The position numbers were made by a program, and so were the translations under genes. A stretch of DNA of 64,000 nt from Bacteroidota bacterium (GTDB lineage: Bacteria > Bacteroidota > Bacteroidia > Chitinophagales > Chitinophagaceae): NCBI GenBank assembly GCA_005789565.1, contig SXXL01000042.1, forward strand, positions 1 through 64,000, written 5' to 3'. A model generated the notes under the pieces. It saw nothing but the letters and a program-made list of their open reading frames with translations, was not told the DNA's origin and made no database searches. Each line of letters starts with the position of its first letter. Within the stretch, counting starts at the first letter, position 1. Positions 1 to 7,452 of the stretch are shown here, piece after piece.

Positions 1-35
1 CCTTCACCCTTCACCCTTCACCCTTCATCCTTCAT
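1..35. repeat. Heptamer tandem repeat T1 (CCTTCAC/CCTTCAT)
   Basis: Five head-to-tail 7-bp units (CCTTCAC x3, CCTTCAT x2) run from the first base, so the tract is probably cut by the window edge. It is the reverse complement of the TGAAGGG tract that begins at the stop codon of the following gene, so that gene is flanked by facing copies. No spacers are present, so it is not a CRISPR array. Confidence 0.9.
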
Positions 36-93
36 CTTCCCTAAGTCATCTACTTACACAATCTTGGTCACCCCAGCCATGGATGCGCACGAA

Positions 94-101
94 TAGTTTC
101 G
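94..101 (+). promoter_or_regulatory. Possible -7 element (TAGTTTCG) of the universal stress gene
   Basis: TAGTTTCG matches the Bacteroidota -7 consensus TAnnTTTG at all but one fixed base and ends 4 bp before the ATG at 106. No TTG lies at the usual spacing of about 19 bp (the nearest is 27 bp upstream), so this is a weak call. Confidence 0.35.
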
Positions 102-105
102 TCGC

Positions 106-930
106 ATGAAAACCATCATTATTGCGACCGATTTTTCGACGGTTGCGCACAATGCCATGAATTATGGGGTGGATCTAGCTATGTCCATCGGCCACAGTAT
201 TACCATTGTACATGTTTATCAGGTGCCGGTGGCCTTAGCGGATGGTCCGCTAGTCATGGTCTCGCTCGACGACCTCCGCCAAGCGGCCGAAAAACAACTG
301 GAACAGCTCAAGGCCGATCTTCGGCATGTACACGGAAAGGAATTGAAAATCTATTCCGAGGCTATTCTGGGCAACGTGGTAGAGGAAGTACAGAAGCTGG
401 CAGAGAAGTTGGATCCGTTTGCTATTGTGATGGGGGCTACCGGCCTGACCGGTGCGCAACGCGTATTGTTCGGCAGTACGACCTTATTGGCGGTTAAAAA
501 ACTCAAGTATCCGGTAATCGTAGTGCCGGAGGGAAGGTCGTTTGGACACGGCATCAAAAAGATCGGACTTGCCTGTGATTTCCGGGAGGTGGTCGATACT
601 ATGCCCACTCGCTTCATTCAGGAATTTCAAAAAACCTTTCAGGCCGAATTACACGTGATCAATGTCGATTTTGAGAATCGGGAATTTCGGGCCGATACGC
701 CGGAACAATCGCTAATGCTACACACCTTATTAGAAAGTAGTAAACCGGTTTACCACTTTATTGAAGAAGACGATATCGAAGCCGGGCTGAACCGCTTTGC
801 GGAAGAGAACAACCTGGACCTCCTGATCACCATTCCCAAAAAGCATCGCTTTCTCGAGGCGATCTTCAAACGCAGCTCCACCAAAAAGATCCTAAAGGAA
901 GCAAGAGTGCCTGTGGTGGGAATACATTGA
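106..930 (+). CDS. Tandem-domain universal stress protein (UspA family)
   Basis: A 274-residue cytoplasmic protein with two Usp domains, about residues 1-142 and 148-274, the usual length for a tandem UspA protein. The first domain carries the nucleotide-binding signature G-x2-G-x9-G-(S/T) at residues 110-124 (GATG...GST). In the second domain the matching stretch (PKKHRFLEAIFKRSS) has lost the glycines, so probably only the first half binds ATP. Such proteins bind ATP or partner proteins during stress or energy limitation; the exact role cannot be read from sequence. The ATG at 106 follows a -7-like element directly. The TGA stop is the first three bases of the TGAAGGG repeat tract, so the gene lies between inverted copies of that repeat. 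Confidence 0.93.
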   Translation: MKTIIIATDFSTVAHNAMNYGVDLAMSIGHSITIVHVYQVPVALADGPLVMVSLDDLRQAAEKQLEQLKADLRHVHGKELKIYSEAILGNVVEEVQKLAEKLDPFAIVMGATGLTGAQRVLFGSTTLLAVKKLKYPVIVVPEGRSFGHGIKKIGLACDFREVVDTMPTRFIQEFQKTFQAELHVINVDFENREFRADTPEQSLMLHTLLESSKPVYHFIEEDDIEAGLNRFAEENNLDLLITIPKKHRFLEAIFKRSSTKKILKEARVPVVGIH

Positions 931-1004
931 AGGGTGAAGGGTGAAGGGTGAATGATGAAGGGTGAAGGGTGAAGGAGTTGAGAGTTGAGTGTTTAGGGTT
1001 GAGA
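928..1004. repeat. Heptamer tandem repeat T2 starting on a stop codon
   Basis: Eleven consecutive 7-bp units in unbroken phase: TGAAGGG three times, TGAATGA, TGAAGGG twice, TGAAGGA, then GTTGAGA, GTTGAGT, GTTTAGG, GTTGAGA. The first unit begins at the TGA stop of the universal stress gene. The switch from the TGAAGGG type to the GTTGAGG/GTTTAGG type inside one tract links it to tracts T3, T4 and T7. It sits between that gene and the 3' end of the convergent DUF3089 gene. Confidence 0.93.
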
Positions 1005-1024
1005 AGAACGCGGTCAGCGGACAA

Positions 1025-2059
1025 TCACTTCTTCCAATAACTACTCACTCGCAACCGTACATTCTCCCGCACGTTCAAATAATACAAATTGATATCGCCG
1101 GCGTGGTAATTGGAGGTGCGGTAAAGGAAGCTCCAGGGGAAGCGGGGTTTTTTGGTGAAGACGTAACCGCCATTGATCTGGGCGTCGGTGGTTTTCTTAT
1201 ATACCTTATTGTATTTATAGAGTACGCTTCCTAAGTTTTGTTCGCGGGAGACAAAAGTGTTGTCGGTGGTCCAGCTCAGCGGATTGGTGACCCCGATGAT
1301 GGTGCCGGTTTCTTTTACCTTATTCGGGGGTTGGAATCCTTCCTTGAAGGTGCGCCAGCTACAGAAGCAGCTGGTTTGAGTGGGGGTGGTGCAGAGCGGA
1401 ATGGTGGTGTATTCATTGGTGCGAATGGGCCAACCGATCACATAAGCCGCTACGAGTTTGGCTTGCAGGGGTTTTCCGTCGAAGAATTCTTTTAATAGCA
1501 GCGAGGCCATGAGGGCACCTTGGCTATGCCCGGCGATGATGATGGGGCGGCTGTTGTTTTCTTTTTCGAGGTAATACTGAAAAGCGGCGCGAACATCCGA
1601 ATAGGCGAGTTCAAATACTTGTCGGACTTGAGCCGTATCGGGCACGTAGAATTGTTGAATATGTCCCTGCCGATAGCGCGGTGCAAACACGCGGGCGGAG
1701 GCGTTGAATACGCTGGCCTGATAGAGCATCGCCGAGTAGTCGGTCTTGGCATTCAGGTAGGCGTCGTTGAGGTCGCCGTTGAGCTGACCGGCCGTTTCTT
1801 TACTGGTATGCGTGGTAGGGTGTATATAGAATACGTCTACTGGTTGGTCGGTGGTTTCCGATCGCAGGGGTTTGGGGACGCTGTCGGAAGGGTCCCATTT
1901 AGCGGGGTGGGCAGCCCAAGAGGACAAATCACCGTAGTTGGGGCGGCCGTCTGCACTGACCGGACCGTATTTTTTGGACAGGGGCAGGTATTTATCTGAG
2001 CACCCGGAAATGATTGAAATCAGGGATAAAACGGCCCAAAAAGACTTGTTTTTTATCAT
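1025..2059 (-). CDS. DUF3089 alpha/beta-hydrolase-type lipoprotein
   Basis: A 344-residue predicted lipoprotein: the N-terminus has a hydrophobic segment ending in the lipobox ISGC, with Cys20 as lipidation site, so it should sit in the envelope. The nucleophile elbow GHSQG at residues 177-181 (Ser179) after a hydrophobic strand marks an alpha/beta hydrolase, and the rest (DVFYIHPTTH, FAPRYRQ, YVIGWP) fits the DUF3089 family, whose substrate is unknown to me. It is transcribed divergently from the padR-like gene, and its 3' end faces the universal stress gene across repeat tract T2. A GGTTAT/ATAACC inverted repeat lies 17-34 bp upstream of the start and may be an operator. Confidence 0.88.
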   Translation of the reverse strand: MIKNKSFWAVLSLISIISGCSDKYLPLSKKYGPVSADGRPNYGDLSSWAAHPAKWDPSDSVPKPLRSETTDQPVDVFYIHPTTHTSKETAGQLNGDLNDAYLNAKTDYSAMLYQASVFNASARVFAPRYRQGHIQQFYVPDTAQVRQVFELAYSDVRAAFQYYLEKENNSRPIIIAGHSQGALMASLLLKEFFDGKPLQAKLVAAYVIGWPIRTNEYTTIPLCTTPTQTSCFCSWRTFKEGFQPPNKVKETGTIIGVTNPLSWTTDNTFVSREQNLGSVLYKYNKVYKKTTDAQINGGYVFTKKPRFPWSFLYRTSNYHAGDINLYYLNVRENVRLRVSSYWKK

Positions 2060-2075
2060 AATCAGGCAAAAATCG

Positions 2076-2093
2076 GGTTATTTTTCGATAACC
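2076..2093. promoter_or_regulatory. Inverted repeat GGTTAT-N6-ATAACC in divergent intergenic region
   Basis: A perfect 6-bp inverted repeat (2076-2081 and 2088-2093, loop TTTTCG) lies just upstream of the DUF3089 start. It could be a regulator site or a 5' hairpin; nothing else in the sequence distinguishes these. Confidence 0.35.
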
Positions 2094-2134
2094 TGAGAAA
2101 AACTATTGTAGTAGCGTGAACGGCAAAAAATATT

Positions 2135-2163
2135 TTTAGTACTTTGTATTGCATAGTACTAAA
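2135..2163. promoter_or_regulatory. Probable PadR operator: 9-bp palindrome TTTAGTACT/AGTACTAAA
   Basis: Two perfect 9-bp arms (2135-2143 and 2155-2163) separated by 11 bp are centred on the TTG (-33) of the predicted promoter of the padR-like gene. PadR family regulators commonly repress their own operon through a palindrome overlapping the promoter, so autoregulation is the natural reading. Binding itself is an inference. Confidence 0.7.
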
Positions 2164-2178
2164 TAGTTATTATGTTTG
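2149..2178 (+). promoter_or_regulatory. Bacteroidota promoter TTG-N19-TATGTTTG of the padR-pspC unit
   Basis: TTG at 2149-2151 and TATGTTTG at 2171-2178 are exactly 19 bp apart, matching the known Bacteroidota consensus TTG / TAnnTTTG. The element ends 19 bp before the ATG at 2198. This is the best-formed promoter in the window, and its -33 part lies in the middle of the AGTACT palindrome. Confidence 0.75.
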
Positions 2179-2197
2179 CATTTGAAACAGTGTTCAG

Positions 2198-2545
2198 ATG
2201 AATATAGAAAATACGCAGAGTCAGATGCGAAAGGGGATTTTGGAGTACTGCATTTTGGCGGTGATCCGGCGGGGCGAGGCGTATCCGAGTGATTTGATCG
2301 CGGAGTTGAAGGGGGCGGGGTTACCGATTTTGGAGGGCACCTTATATCCGTTGTTGACGCGGTTGAAGAATGCGGGATTGTTATCGTATCGCTGGGTGGA
2401 GAGCGTGTCGGGCCCGCCTCGTAAATATTTTTCGTTGACGGAGTCTGGTCACGCAACGTATGCGGAGTTGGAGCGGACGTGGAAAGAGTTATCGGATGCG
2501 GTTGCGGTGATCACGGATCCCCAGCGGTCGTCTCATCACATATAA
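2198..2545 (+). CDS. PadR family transcriptional regulator
   Basis: A 115-residue winged-helix regulator. The PadR core is plain: RKGILEYCILAVIRRGEAYPSDLI, then EGTLYPLLTRLKNAGLL as the recognition helix, then the wing GPPRKYFSLTESG. It is of the short PadR-s1 type with one C-terminal dimerisation helix. It begins an apparent operon with a secreted protein (25 bp downstream) and a tandem PspC membrane protein. That arrangement (PadR plus PspC) recurs in Bacteroidota and suggests it controls an envelope-stress response. A palindrome over its own promoter points to autorepression; the inducing signal is unknown. Confidence 0.93.
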   Translation: MNIENTQSQMRKGILEYCILAVIRRGEAYPSDLIAELKGAGLPILEGTLYPLLTRLKNAGLLSYRWVESVSGPPRKYFSLTESGHATYAELERTWKELSDAVAVITDPQRSSHHI

Positions 2546-2570
2546 TTATATAAACAATAAAAACCCTCAC

Positions 2571-3089
2571 ATGAGAAAGCATCTCTTTTTTTTGATCGGC
2601 GGCTTGTTCGCGGTCTTATTTGCCTCGGCACAATCGGATACGGTTCGTATGGATCGTTTGCAGTTGGTCTTTCCGGGTAAGGCGCAGGTGGACGAGCAGG
2701 GCAACAACAAGCGCTTTCAATTGCGGTTGGCGGACAGCTCTGCCAATTTTATGATGGTATCGGTCGACATGACGGCTATGGGCATGGACGAATCGATGGT
2801 CGTGATGATGCAGGCCTCCCCGGAATTCTGGGAGCAGACGCGCGAGGGCATGGTGGGTCAGATGGGTGGCGATGCCAAGCTGATCAAGGATGAGATGTTG
2901 GATTGGAATGGTACCAAGATGATGCAATTGCAGTTGGAGCGTCCGTCAAAAGAGGGAGGGGTTAACAGACTCATCGTTCGCATGTTCTTTTTGGGCACCA
3001 ACATGATCCAGTATGGTCACACCAACCGGAATGATAAAGCAGATGCCGCCATACGGGAGGCGTTTCTTTCTTCTTTACAGATCAAATAA
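2571..3089 (+). CDS. Secreted protein of unknown function in the PadR-PspC operon
   Basis: A 172-residue protein with a typical signal peptide (hydrophobic LFFLIGGLFAVLFASA, cut before QSD), so it is exported, probably periplasmic. The mature part alternates strands and short helices with many methionines (DMTAMGMDESMVVMM) and I recognise no domain with confidence. It has no lipobox and no transmembrane segment beyond the signal. It lies 25 bp after the padR-like gene and 20 bp before the pspC-like gene, so all three are probably co-transcribed and it may sense or buffer envelope damage; that role is inferred from context only. Confidence 0.75.
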   Translation: MRKHLFFLIGGLFAVLFASAQSDTVRMDRLQLVFPGKAQVDEQGNNKRFQLRLADSSANFMMVSVDMTAMGMDESMVVMMQASPEFWEQTREGMVGQMGGDAKLIKDEMLDWNGTKMMQLQLERPSKEGGVNRLIVRMFFLGTNMIQYGHTNRNDKADAAIREAFLSSLQIK

Positions 3090-3109
3090 TAAAGATTGAA
3101 ATTTCGAAT

Positions 3110-4978
3110 ATGAAAAAGATATTACAGATCAACCTGAGTGGTCGTGCGATCTCGATCGAGGAGTCGGCCTATCAAACCTTGCAAGACTACCTGGTTCAAT
3201 TGCGGACCTATTTTGCAACGGAGGAAAGCCGCGAGGAGATCCTCAACGACATTGAGGGACGTATTTCCGAGTTGTTGTTTGAAAAACTGCAGCGGGGAGC
3301 CGATCGCATCACAGACAAGGAGGTGGACGAAGTGATCGCTTCGATCGGTCGACCTGAGGATTTTGACCAAGCGCCGGAGGGAAAATCCACTGCGTCGTCT
3401 ACGGCTTCTTCCTCGTATCGGCCCAAGCGGTTGTATCGGGATGCGGATGATAAAGTGTTGGGCGGTGTTTGTAGCGGCATCGCTTCGTACTTGGGTATTG
3501 ATCCGACCATTGTTCGGTTGTTGTTTGCGATCATCACGTTTGGCGGATTTGGGACTGGATTTTTGATCTACATCGTATTGTGGATTGTGTTGCCGAAGCG
3601 GGCGTTGCGGGGACAACTCGCGCGTCGCTTGTATCGCAATCCTGAGGATCGGGTGTTGGGTGGTGTGGCCGGCGGATTGGCAGCCTATTTTCAGGCACCG
3701 GTCCGCAATGTGCGCTTGATCTTTGCAGCGCCTATTCTAATCAATGCGATCTTGAGCATACTGGGTATCATCGATGATTCGATCTTCGTCAGCATTGGTT
3801 TTGGAAGTTTGACGGGAACGTTTGTGTTGGCGTATATCATTCTGTGGATCATTTTGCCGGAGGCGGTCACGACTTATCAGAAAATGGAGATGCGGGGGGA
3901 GAAGGTGGATCTGGACCGCATCCGTCAGCGTGTCAAGGAGGGGGCCGATCGCTTGGAGGATCGGATGAAATCCTGGGGGGAGGAGGTAGAGACGTCTGCC
4001 AAAGAATTGTCGGCTAAGTTTTCCGAAGTGACTCGAAAGCGTTCGGGGGTGTTGTATACCATCGGATCCATCATCCGCTTCATCATCTATTTGTTCTTGG
4101 GAACGATTGCCTTTGCCTTTTTGGTGGCTTCTGTAGCAATCTTATTTGCTGGTTTGGTGACCTGGCCGGCGCAGCAATTTATCTGGAGCAGCCCAGCGCA
4201 GCAATGGGGTTTTTGGACGATGATCTTTTTCTTCCTTTTTCTTCCGTTTTTATTTGAACTCATCTTCATTATTCGCCGATTGTTTCGGGTGCGTCGTTCG
4301 TCGCCGGCCTTGCGTTGGAGTTTTGGGATCGTATGGACCATCGGATGGATCGCCTTGTTTTGGGTGGGGGTGAGTTTGCTTCGTGACTTTCAGCATAAGG
4401 AACGATTCAGCGAGGAGGTGGTTCTTCCCCGGGCGAATGCAACGACCATGTTATTGGATCAAACGGCTCCGCCTTTTGAGTACACCGGAACCTGGCAGTG
4501 GATCAATGGTGATCCGAAGGGGTTTGATATCACCCGTGATTCTTTGAAGATCCCGGCGGTGGGTTTGCGGGTGGAGTTGAGTCCCGATTCCTTTTATCAT
4601 GCTCGTTTGTTGAAATATGCCTGGGGGCGTACGTCTGATGAGGCAAGGGATCGTCTGTCCAAAATCGAGTATGCGGTACAGGCACGTGACAGTGTGATCG
4701 ATTTGCTACCGGGATTTGGTGTGGGCATCGCTGATAAATACCGGGGGCAGCACGTGGTGGTTACCTTATTGGTGCCGAAGGGGAAATCGGTTCAATTCTC
4801 GAAGCGGATATTGGACGATCACCGTTGGTTGTCGATGCGGGATGTGGCGGAGTCGGGTCGTCCGGGCTCAGACGACGGTGTATACGAGGCCGATCTGGAT
4901 CATTTTCGTCCCGGGGTTACGTATACCATGCAAGCGGATGGGGAGTTGTATGGTCCTGATGGAACGCGTGCCCGGTAG
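3110..4978 (+). CDS. Tandem PspC-domain membrane protein
   Basis: A 622-residue inner-membrane protein. Residues 1-90 form a soluble, charged helical region. Two PspC domains follow: residues about 106-163 (RLYRDADDKVLGGVCSGIA...VLWIVLPK) and 173-250 (RRLYRNPEDRVLGGVAGGLA...LWIILPE). A charged, probably coiled-coil stretch (260-310) precedes three or more transmembrane helices (about 313-440), and a roughly 180-residue C-terminal domain probably faces the periplasm. PspC proteins take part in phage-shock/envelope-stress responses. Duplication of PspC within one chain and the long C-terminal sensor-like part are typical of Bacteroidota versions. It is third in the padR operon, 20 bp after the secreted protein gene. 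Confidence 0.9.
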   Translation: MKKILQINLSGRAISIEESAYQTLQDYLVQLRTYFATEESREEILNDIEGRISELLFEKLQRGADRITDKEVDEVIASIGRPEDFDQAPEGKSTASSTASSSYRPKRLYRDADDKVLGGVCSGIASYLGIDPTIVRLLFAIITFGGFGTGFLIYIVLWIVLPKRALRGQLARRLYRNPEDRVLGGVAGGLAAYFQAPVRNVRLIFAAPILINAILSILGIIDDSIFVSIGFGSLTGTFVLAYIILWIILPEAVTTYQKMEMRGEKVDLDRIRQRVKEGADRLEDRMKSWGEEVETSAKELSAKFSEVTRKRSGVLYTIGSIIRFIIYLFLGTIAFAFLVASVAILFAGLVTWPAQQFIWSSPAQQWGFWTMIFFFLFLPFLFELIFIIRRLFRVRRSSPALRWSFGIVWTIGWIALFWVGVSLLRDFQHKERFSEEVVLPRANATTMLLDQTAPPFEYTGTWQWINGDPKGFDITRDSLKIPAVGLRVELSPDSFYHARLLKYAWGRTSDEARDRLSKIEYAVQARDSVIDLLPGFGVGIADKYRGQHVVVTLLVPKGKSVQFSKRILDDHRWLSMRDVAESGRPGSDDGVYEADLDHFRPGVTYTMQADGELYGPDGTRAR

Positions 4979-4995
4979 GCAAGCCGGCTTTCCGT

Positions 4996-5003
4996 TACCT
5001 TTG
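4996..5003 (+). promoter_or_regulatory. -7 element TACCTTTG of gcvT
   Basis: A perfect TAnnTTTG match ending 16 bp before the gcvT ATG at 5020. A 10-bp palindrome AAGCCGGCTT lies just upstream (4981-4990). No good -33 TTG is seen at 17-23 bp. Confidence 0.55.
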
Positions 5004-5019
5004 CGGTCAATAAAGCCGT

Positions 5020-6114
5020 ATGAGCATCAAGAATACTCCCTTTAACGACAAGCACCTTGCCTTGGGCGCCAAGATGGCACCTTTTGCCGGATATAATATG
5101 CCCATTTCCTACACGGGTATCAACGACGAGCATTTGGCGGTTCGCCGCAATGCCGGGGTCTTTGATGTGAGTCACATGGGGGAGTTCGTCTTAAAAGGTC
5201 CCAAGGCGTTGGACTTGATCCAGTTCGTCACCAGCAACGACGCCTCCAAATTGAAAAAGGGGATGGCTCAATACAGTTGTTTTCCCAATGATATCGGTGG
5301 TATCGTAGATGATCTGTTGGTGTATTGCCTGGAGGAGAACAGCGCGTACATGTTGGTGGTGAATGCTTCCAACATCGAGAAGGATTGGAATTGGATCCAG
5401 TCGCACAACCGCGATCACGTCGAGATGCATAACATCTCCGATAAAACGGCGTTGTTGGCGGTGCAGGGACCCAACGCCACCAAGATGTTGCAACCGCTCA
5501 CGGAGATGGACATCCTCAATCTGAAATATTATACGTTCGTCAAAGGAACATTTGCCGGGGTCGATAATGTCTTGATCAGTGCCACGGGTTATACCGGTGC
5601 CGGCGGGGTGGAGATCTATTTTGATCCCACCGAGGGGGCGGCGGATAAGATCTGGGAGGCAATTTTCGAGATCGGAGGGCCACAGGGATTGAAGCCGATC
5701 GGATTGGGTGCTCGTGATACGCTGCGCCTGGAAATGGGCTTTAGCCTTTATGGAAACGATATCGACGATACCACTTCTCCATTAGAGGCCGGGTTGGGCT
5801 GGATCACCAAATTGAATAAGGAAACCTTTCTCTCGCATGATTTTCTGGAATCCCAAAAGCAGCGGGGGGTTAGCCGTAAGCTGGTGGGATTGGAGATGAT
5901 CGACAAAGGCATACCTCGGAACGGCTATGTGATCGCGGATTTGGAAGGAAATCCGATCGGGCATGTAACCTCCGGTACGCAATCGCCCAGCTTGGGCAAG
6001 GCCATTGGCATGGGGTATGTCAAACCCGAGTGGGCGGCCATCGATACACCGGTGACCATTATCGTCCGGGATAAACCCTTGCAGGCGCGGGTGGCCAAGA
6101 TCCCGTTCCAGTAA
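5020..6114 (+). CDS. gcvT: Glycine cleavage system T protein (aminomethyltransferase)
   Basis: A 364-residue cytoplasmic enzyme of the usual GcvT length. It transfers the methylene group from the aminomethyl arm of lipoyl-GcvH to tetrahydrofolate, releasing ammonia. The sequence shows the family features throughout: [10 protein letters not shown] near the N-terminus, the R[12 protein letters not shown] strand, [11 protein letters not shown], and [19 protein letters not shown] of the folate-binding domain, followed by the C-terminal barrel ([18 protein letters not shown]). The other glycine-cleavage genes are not in this window, so gcvT is unlinked here, as is common in Bacteroidota. It has its own -7 element and is followed by another promoter, so it is probably monocistronic. 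Confidence 0.97.
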   Translation: MSIKNTPFNDKHLALGAKMAPFAGYNMPISYTGINDEHLAVRRNAGVFDVSHMGEFVLKGPKALDLIQFVTSNDASKLKKGMAQYSCFPNDIGGIVDDLLVYCLEENSAYMLVVNASNIEKDWNWIQSHNRDHVEMHNISDKTALLAVQGPNATKMLQPLTEMDILNLKYYTFVKGTFAGVDNVLISATGYTGAGGVEIYFDPTEGAADKIWEAIFEIGGPQGLKPIGLGARDTLRLEMGFSLYGNDIDDTTSPLEAGLGWITKLNKETFLSHDFLESQKQRGVSRKLVGLEMIDKGIPRNGYVIADLEGNPIGHVTSGTQSPSLGKAIGMGYVKPEWAAIDTPVTIIVRDKPLQARVAKIPFQ

Positions 6115-6133
6115 AACGCGGGCTTCGGTTTCT

Positions 6134-6141
6134 TACATTTG
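6134..6141 (+). promoter_or_regulatory. -7 element TACATTTG upstream of the SRPBCC gene
   Basis: A perfect TAnnTTTG match ending only 7 bp before the ATG at 6149. Transcription would start at or within a few bases of the start codon, giving a leaderless or nearly leaderless message. Confidence 0.55.
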
Positions 6142-6148
6142 CCGAGGT

Positions 6149-6625
6149 ATGCCCACCATTCACCTCACCACTTTCATTGCTCAATCGGCCGATGTCGTAT
6201 TCGATCTTGCGCGACATGTGGGGTTGCAGCGCGATGCACTCTCGTCCTATCGGCAACAGGCCGTGGCCGGAACGCGTTTCGGATTGCTGGAGTCGGGCGA
6301 GACGATCACGTGGCGGGCGCATCATTTTTTCAGCGACCGACTGATCCGTTTCAAGGTGTTGGATATGATTCCCGGAGATCGCCTCATTTTGGAGCAGATG
6401 ATGGGACCTTTTCATTCCTTTCGGGAGGAGCGGTATGTGAAGTCCTGTGAAAACGGCTCGATCCTGATCGATCTGGTGCACTATGAATGGAAGCAAGGTC
6501 GGTTGGGCCGGGTGGCGGACCGGCTGTACCTGGGAAGTTATCTCGAAAAAATATTGAACCTTCACATCGACGCCATTCGGAAATCAGCCGAAAGCAAGCG
6601 ATGGCAAACCTATTTGATGAAATGA
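6149..6625 (+). CDS. SRPBCC (START/Bet v1-like) family protein
   Basis: A 158-residue cytoplasmic protein of the SRPBCC ligand-binding fold, closest in pattern to those annotated as ligand-binding or cell-division-inhibitor-like. The pattern FIAQSADVVFDLARHVG at the start, FKVLDMIPGDRLILEQMMGPF in the middle strands and the long C-terminal helix (LEKILNLHIDAIRKSAESKRWQTYL) fit the fold. No catalytic motif is visible and the ligand is unknown. Its last four bases (ATGA) overlap the start of the ComB-like gene, so the two are translationally coupled and probably work together. Confidence 0.8.
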   Translation: MPTIHLTTFIAQSADVVFDLARHVGLQRDALSSYRQQAVAGTRFGLLESGETITWRAHHFFSDRLIRFKVLDMIPGDRLILEQMMGPFHSFREERYVKSCENGSILIDLVHYEWKQGRLGRVADRLYLGSYLEKILNLHIDAIRKSAESKRWQTYLMK

Positions 6626-7380
6626 GTCAGTCTAAACCTTCTCTGCATACTTGTTTATCTCCGGCCTTGTTGCACTTATACGACTTGTCGAACAGTGTGA
6701 TGGTGATCATTGATGTTTTTCGGGCCACCTCTACCATTGCTTCCGCGTTGCACAACGGCGCGAGGTCCGTGATTCCCGTCGATTCCGTCCCCAAGGCCAT
6801 CGAGATCAGCAAAAGCATTGACGGGATCGCGGCCGGTGAGCGGGATGGTATGATCGCCGAGGGGCTGCAGCACGGCAATTCTCCCCTCGAGTATACGCGT
6901 GATTTCATCGGCGGGCGTACACTGGTACTGACAACCACCAATGGCACGCGGCTTTTGCAGATGGCTCTCGACCGTCATGCCGATACCATTATCAGCGGGT
7001 CTTTTCCCAACCTCTCCAAGGTCTGTGATTACCTGTTGGCCTCTGGTAAGTCGGTGATCCTGGGTTGTGCGGGCTGGAAGGATCGTTTCAATCTGGAGGA
7101 TACCTTATTTGCGGGAGCCGTGATCGATCGGCTCGAGCAACACGTCACGATCCATTGTGATTCGTCGCGCATGGCGGTGGATCAATATCGTCGGCAACAA
7201 GCGGATCTGATCGGTTTTGCCCCTCAGCTCACGCATTACCACCGGTTGGTGAATCGGTTCGGACTGATCAAAGACATCGAGTTCTGCCTGACCGTAGACG
7301 CTGCTCCGGTTTTACCGGTGTACCGGGATGGGCGCTTGGTGGCGGACGTCCACGCAGCGGACAATCCCTTCGGTAAATAA
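6622..7380 (+). CDS. comB: ComB-like 2-phosphosulfolactate phosphatase
   Basis: I place the start at the ATG at 6622, overlapping the previous stop by four bases; the longer track ORF from 6487 reads through the SRPBCC gene in another frame and its first 45 residues look non-coding. The 252-residue protein has the ComB family marks: VIIDVFRATSTIASAL, GIAAGERDG, HGNSPLEYT, TLVLTTTNGTR, and ILGCAGWKDRFNLEDTLFAGAV. In archaea ComB hydrolyses 2-phosphosulfolactate to sulfolactate on the way to coenzyme M. In bacteria without coenzyme M its role is less clear; sulfolactate or sulfonolipid precursor metabolism is a reasonable guess for Bacteroidota. ComA and ComC are not nearby. Confidence 0.88.
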   Translation: MSQSKPSLHTCLSPALLHLYDLSNSVMVIIDVFRATSTIASALHNGARSVIPVDSVPKAIEISKSIDGIAAGERDGMIAEGLQHGNSPLEYTRDFIGGRTLVLTTTNGTRLLQMALDRHADTIISGSFPNLSKVCDYLLASGKSVILGCAGWKDRFNLEDTLFAGAVIDRLEQHVTIHCDSSRMAVDQYRRQQADLIGFAPQLTHYHRLVNRFGLIKDIEFCLTVDAAPVLPVYRDGRLVADVHAADNPFGK

Positions 7381-7420
7381 CTTCCTGCCAATTTCCTTCG
7401 TAATCTGACAATCTTTCGCA

Positions 7421-7428
7421 TACCTTTG
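7421..7428 (+). promoter_or_regulatory. -7 element TACCTTTG of the SNF2 gene
   Basis: A perfect TAnnTTTG match, with TTCG (7397-7400) 20 bp upstream as an imperfect -33. The TTG at 7426, used as start in the ORF track, is the end of this element, which argues that translation starts further downstream. Confidence 0.6.
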
Positions 7429-7452
7429 CCGGTTACTCCAATCGACTCAGGG

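Noticed and set aside
1-35. CRISPR-like short repeats
   Set aside because: Units are head-to-tail 7-mers without spacers, and no cas genes are present.
6487-6621. 45-residue N-terminal extension of the ComB-like protein
   Set aside because: It overlaps the SRPBCC gene in another frame and has no family similarity; ATG 6622 gives the usual length.
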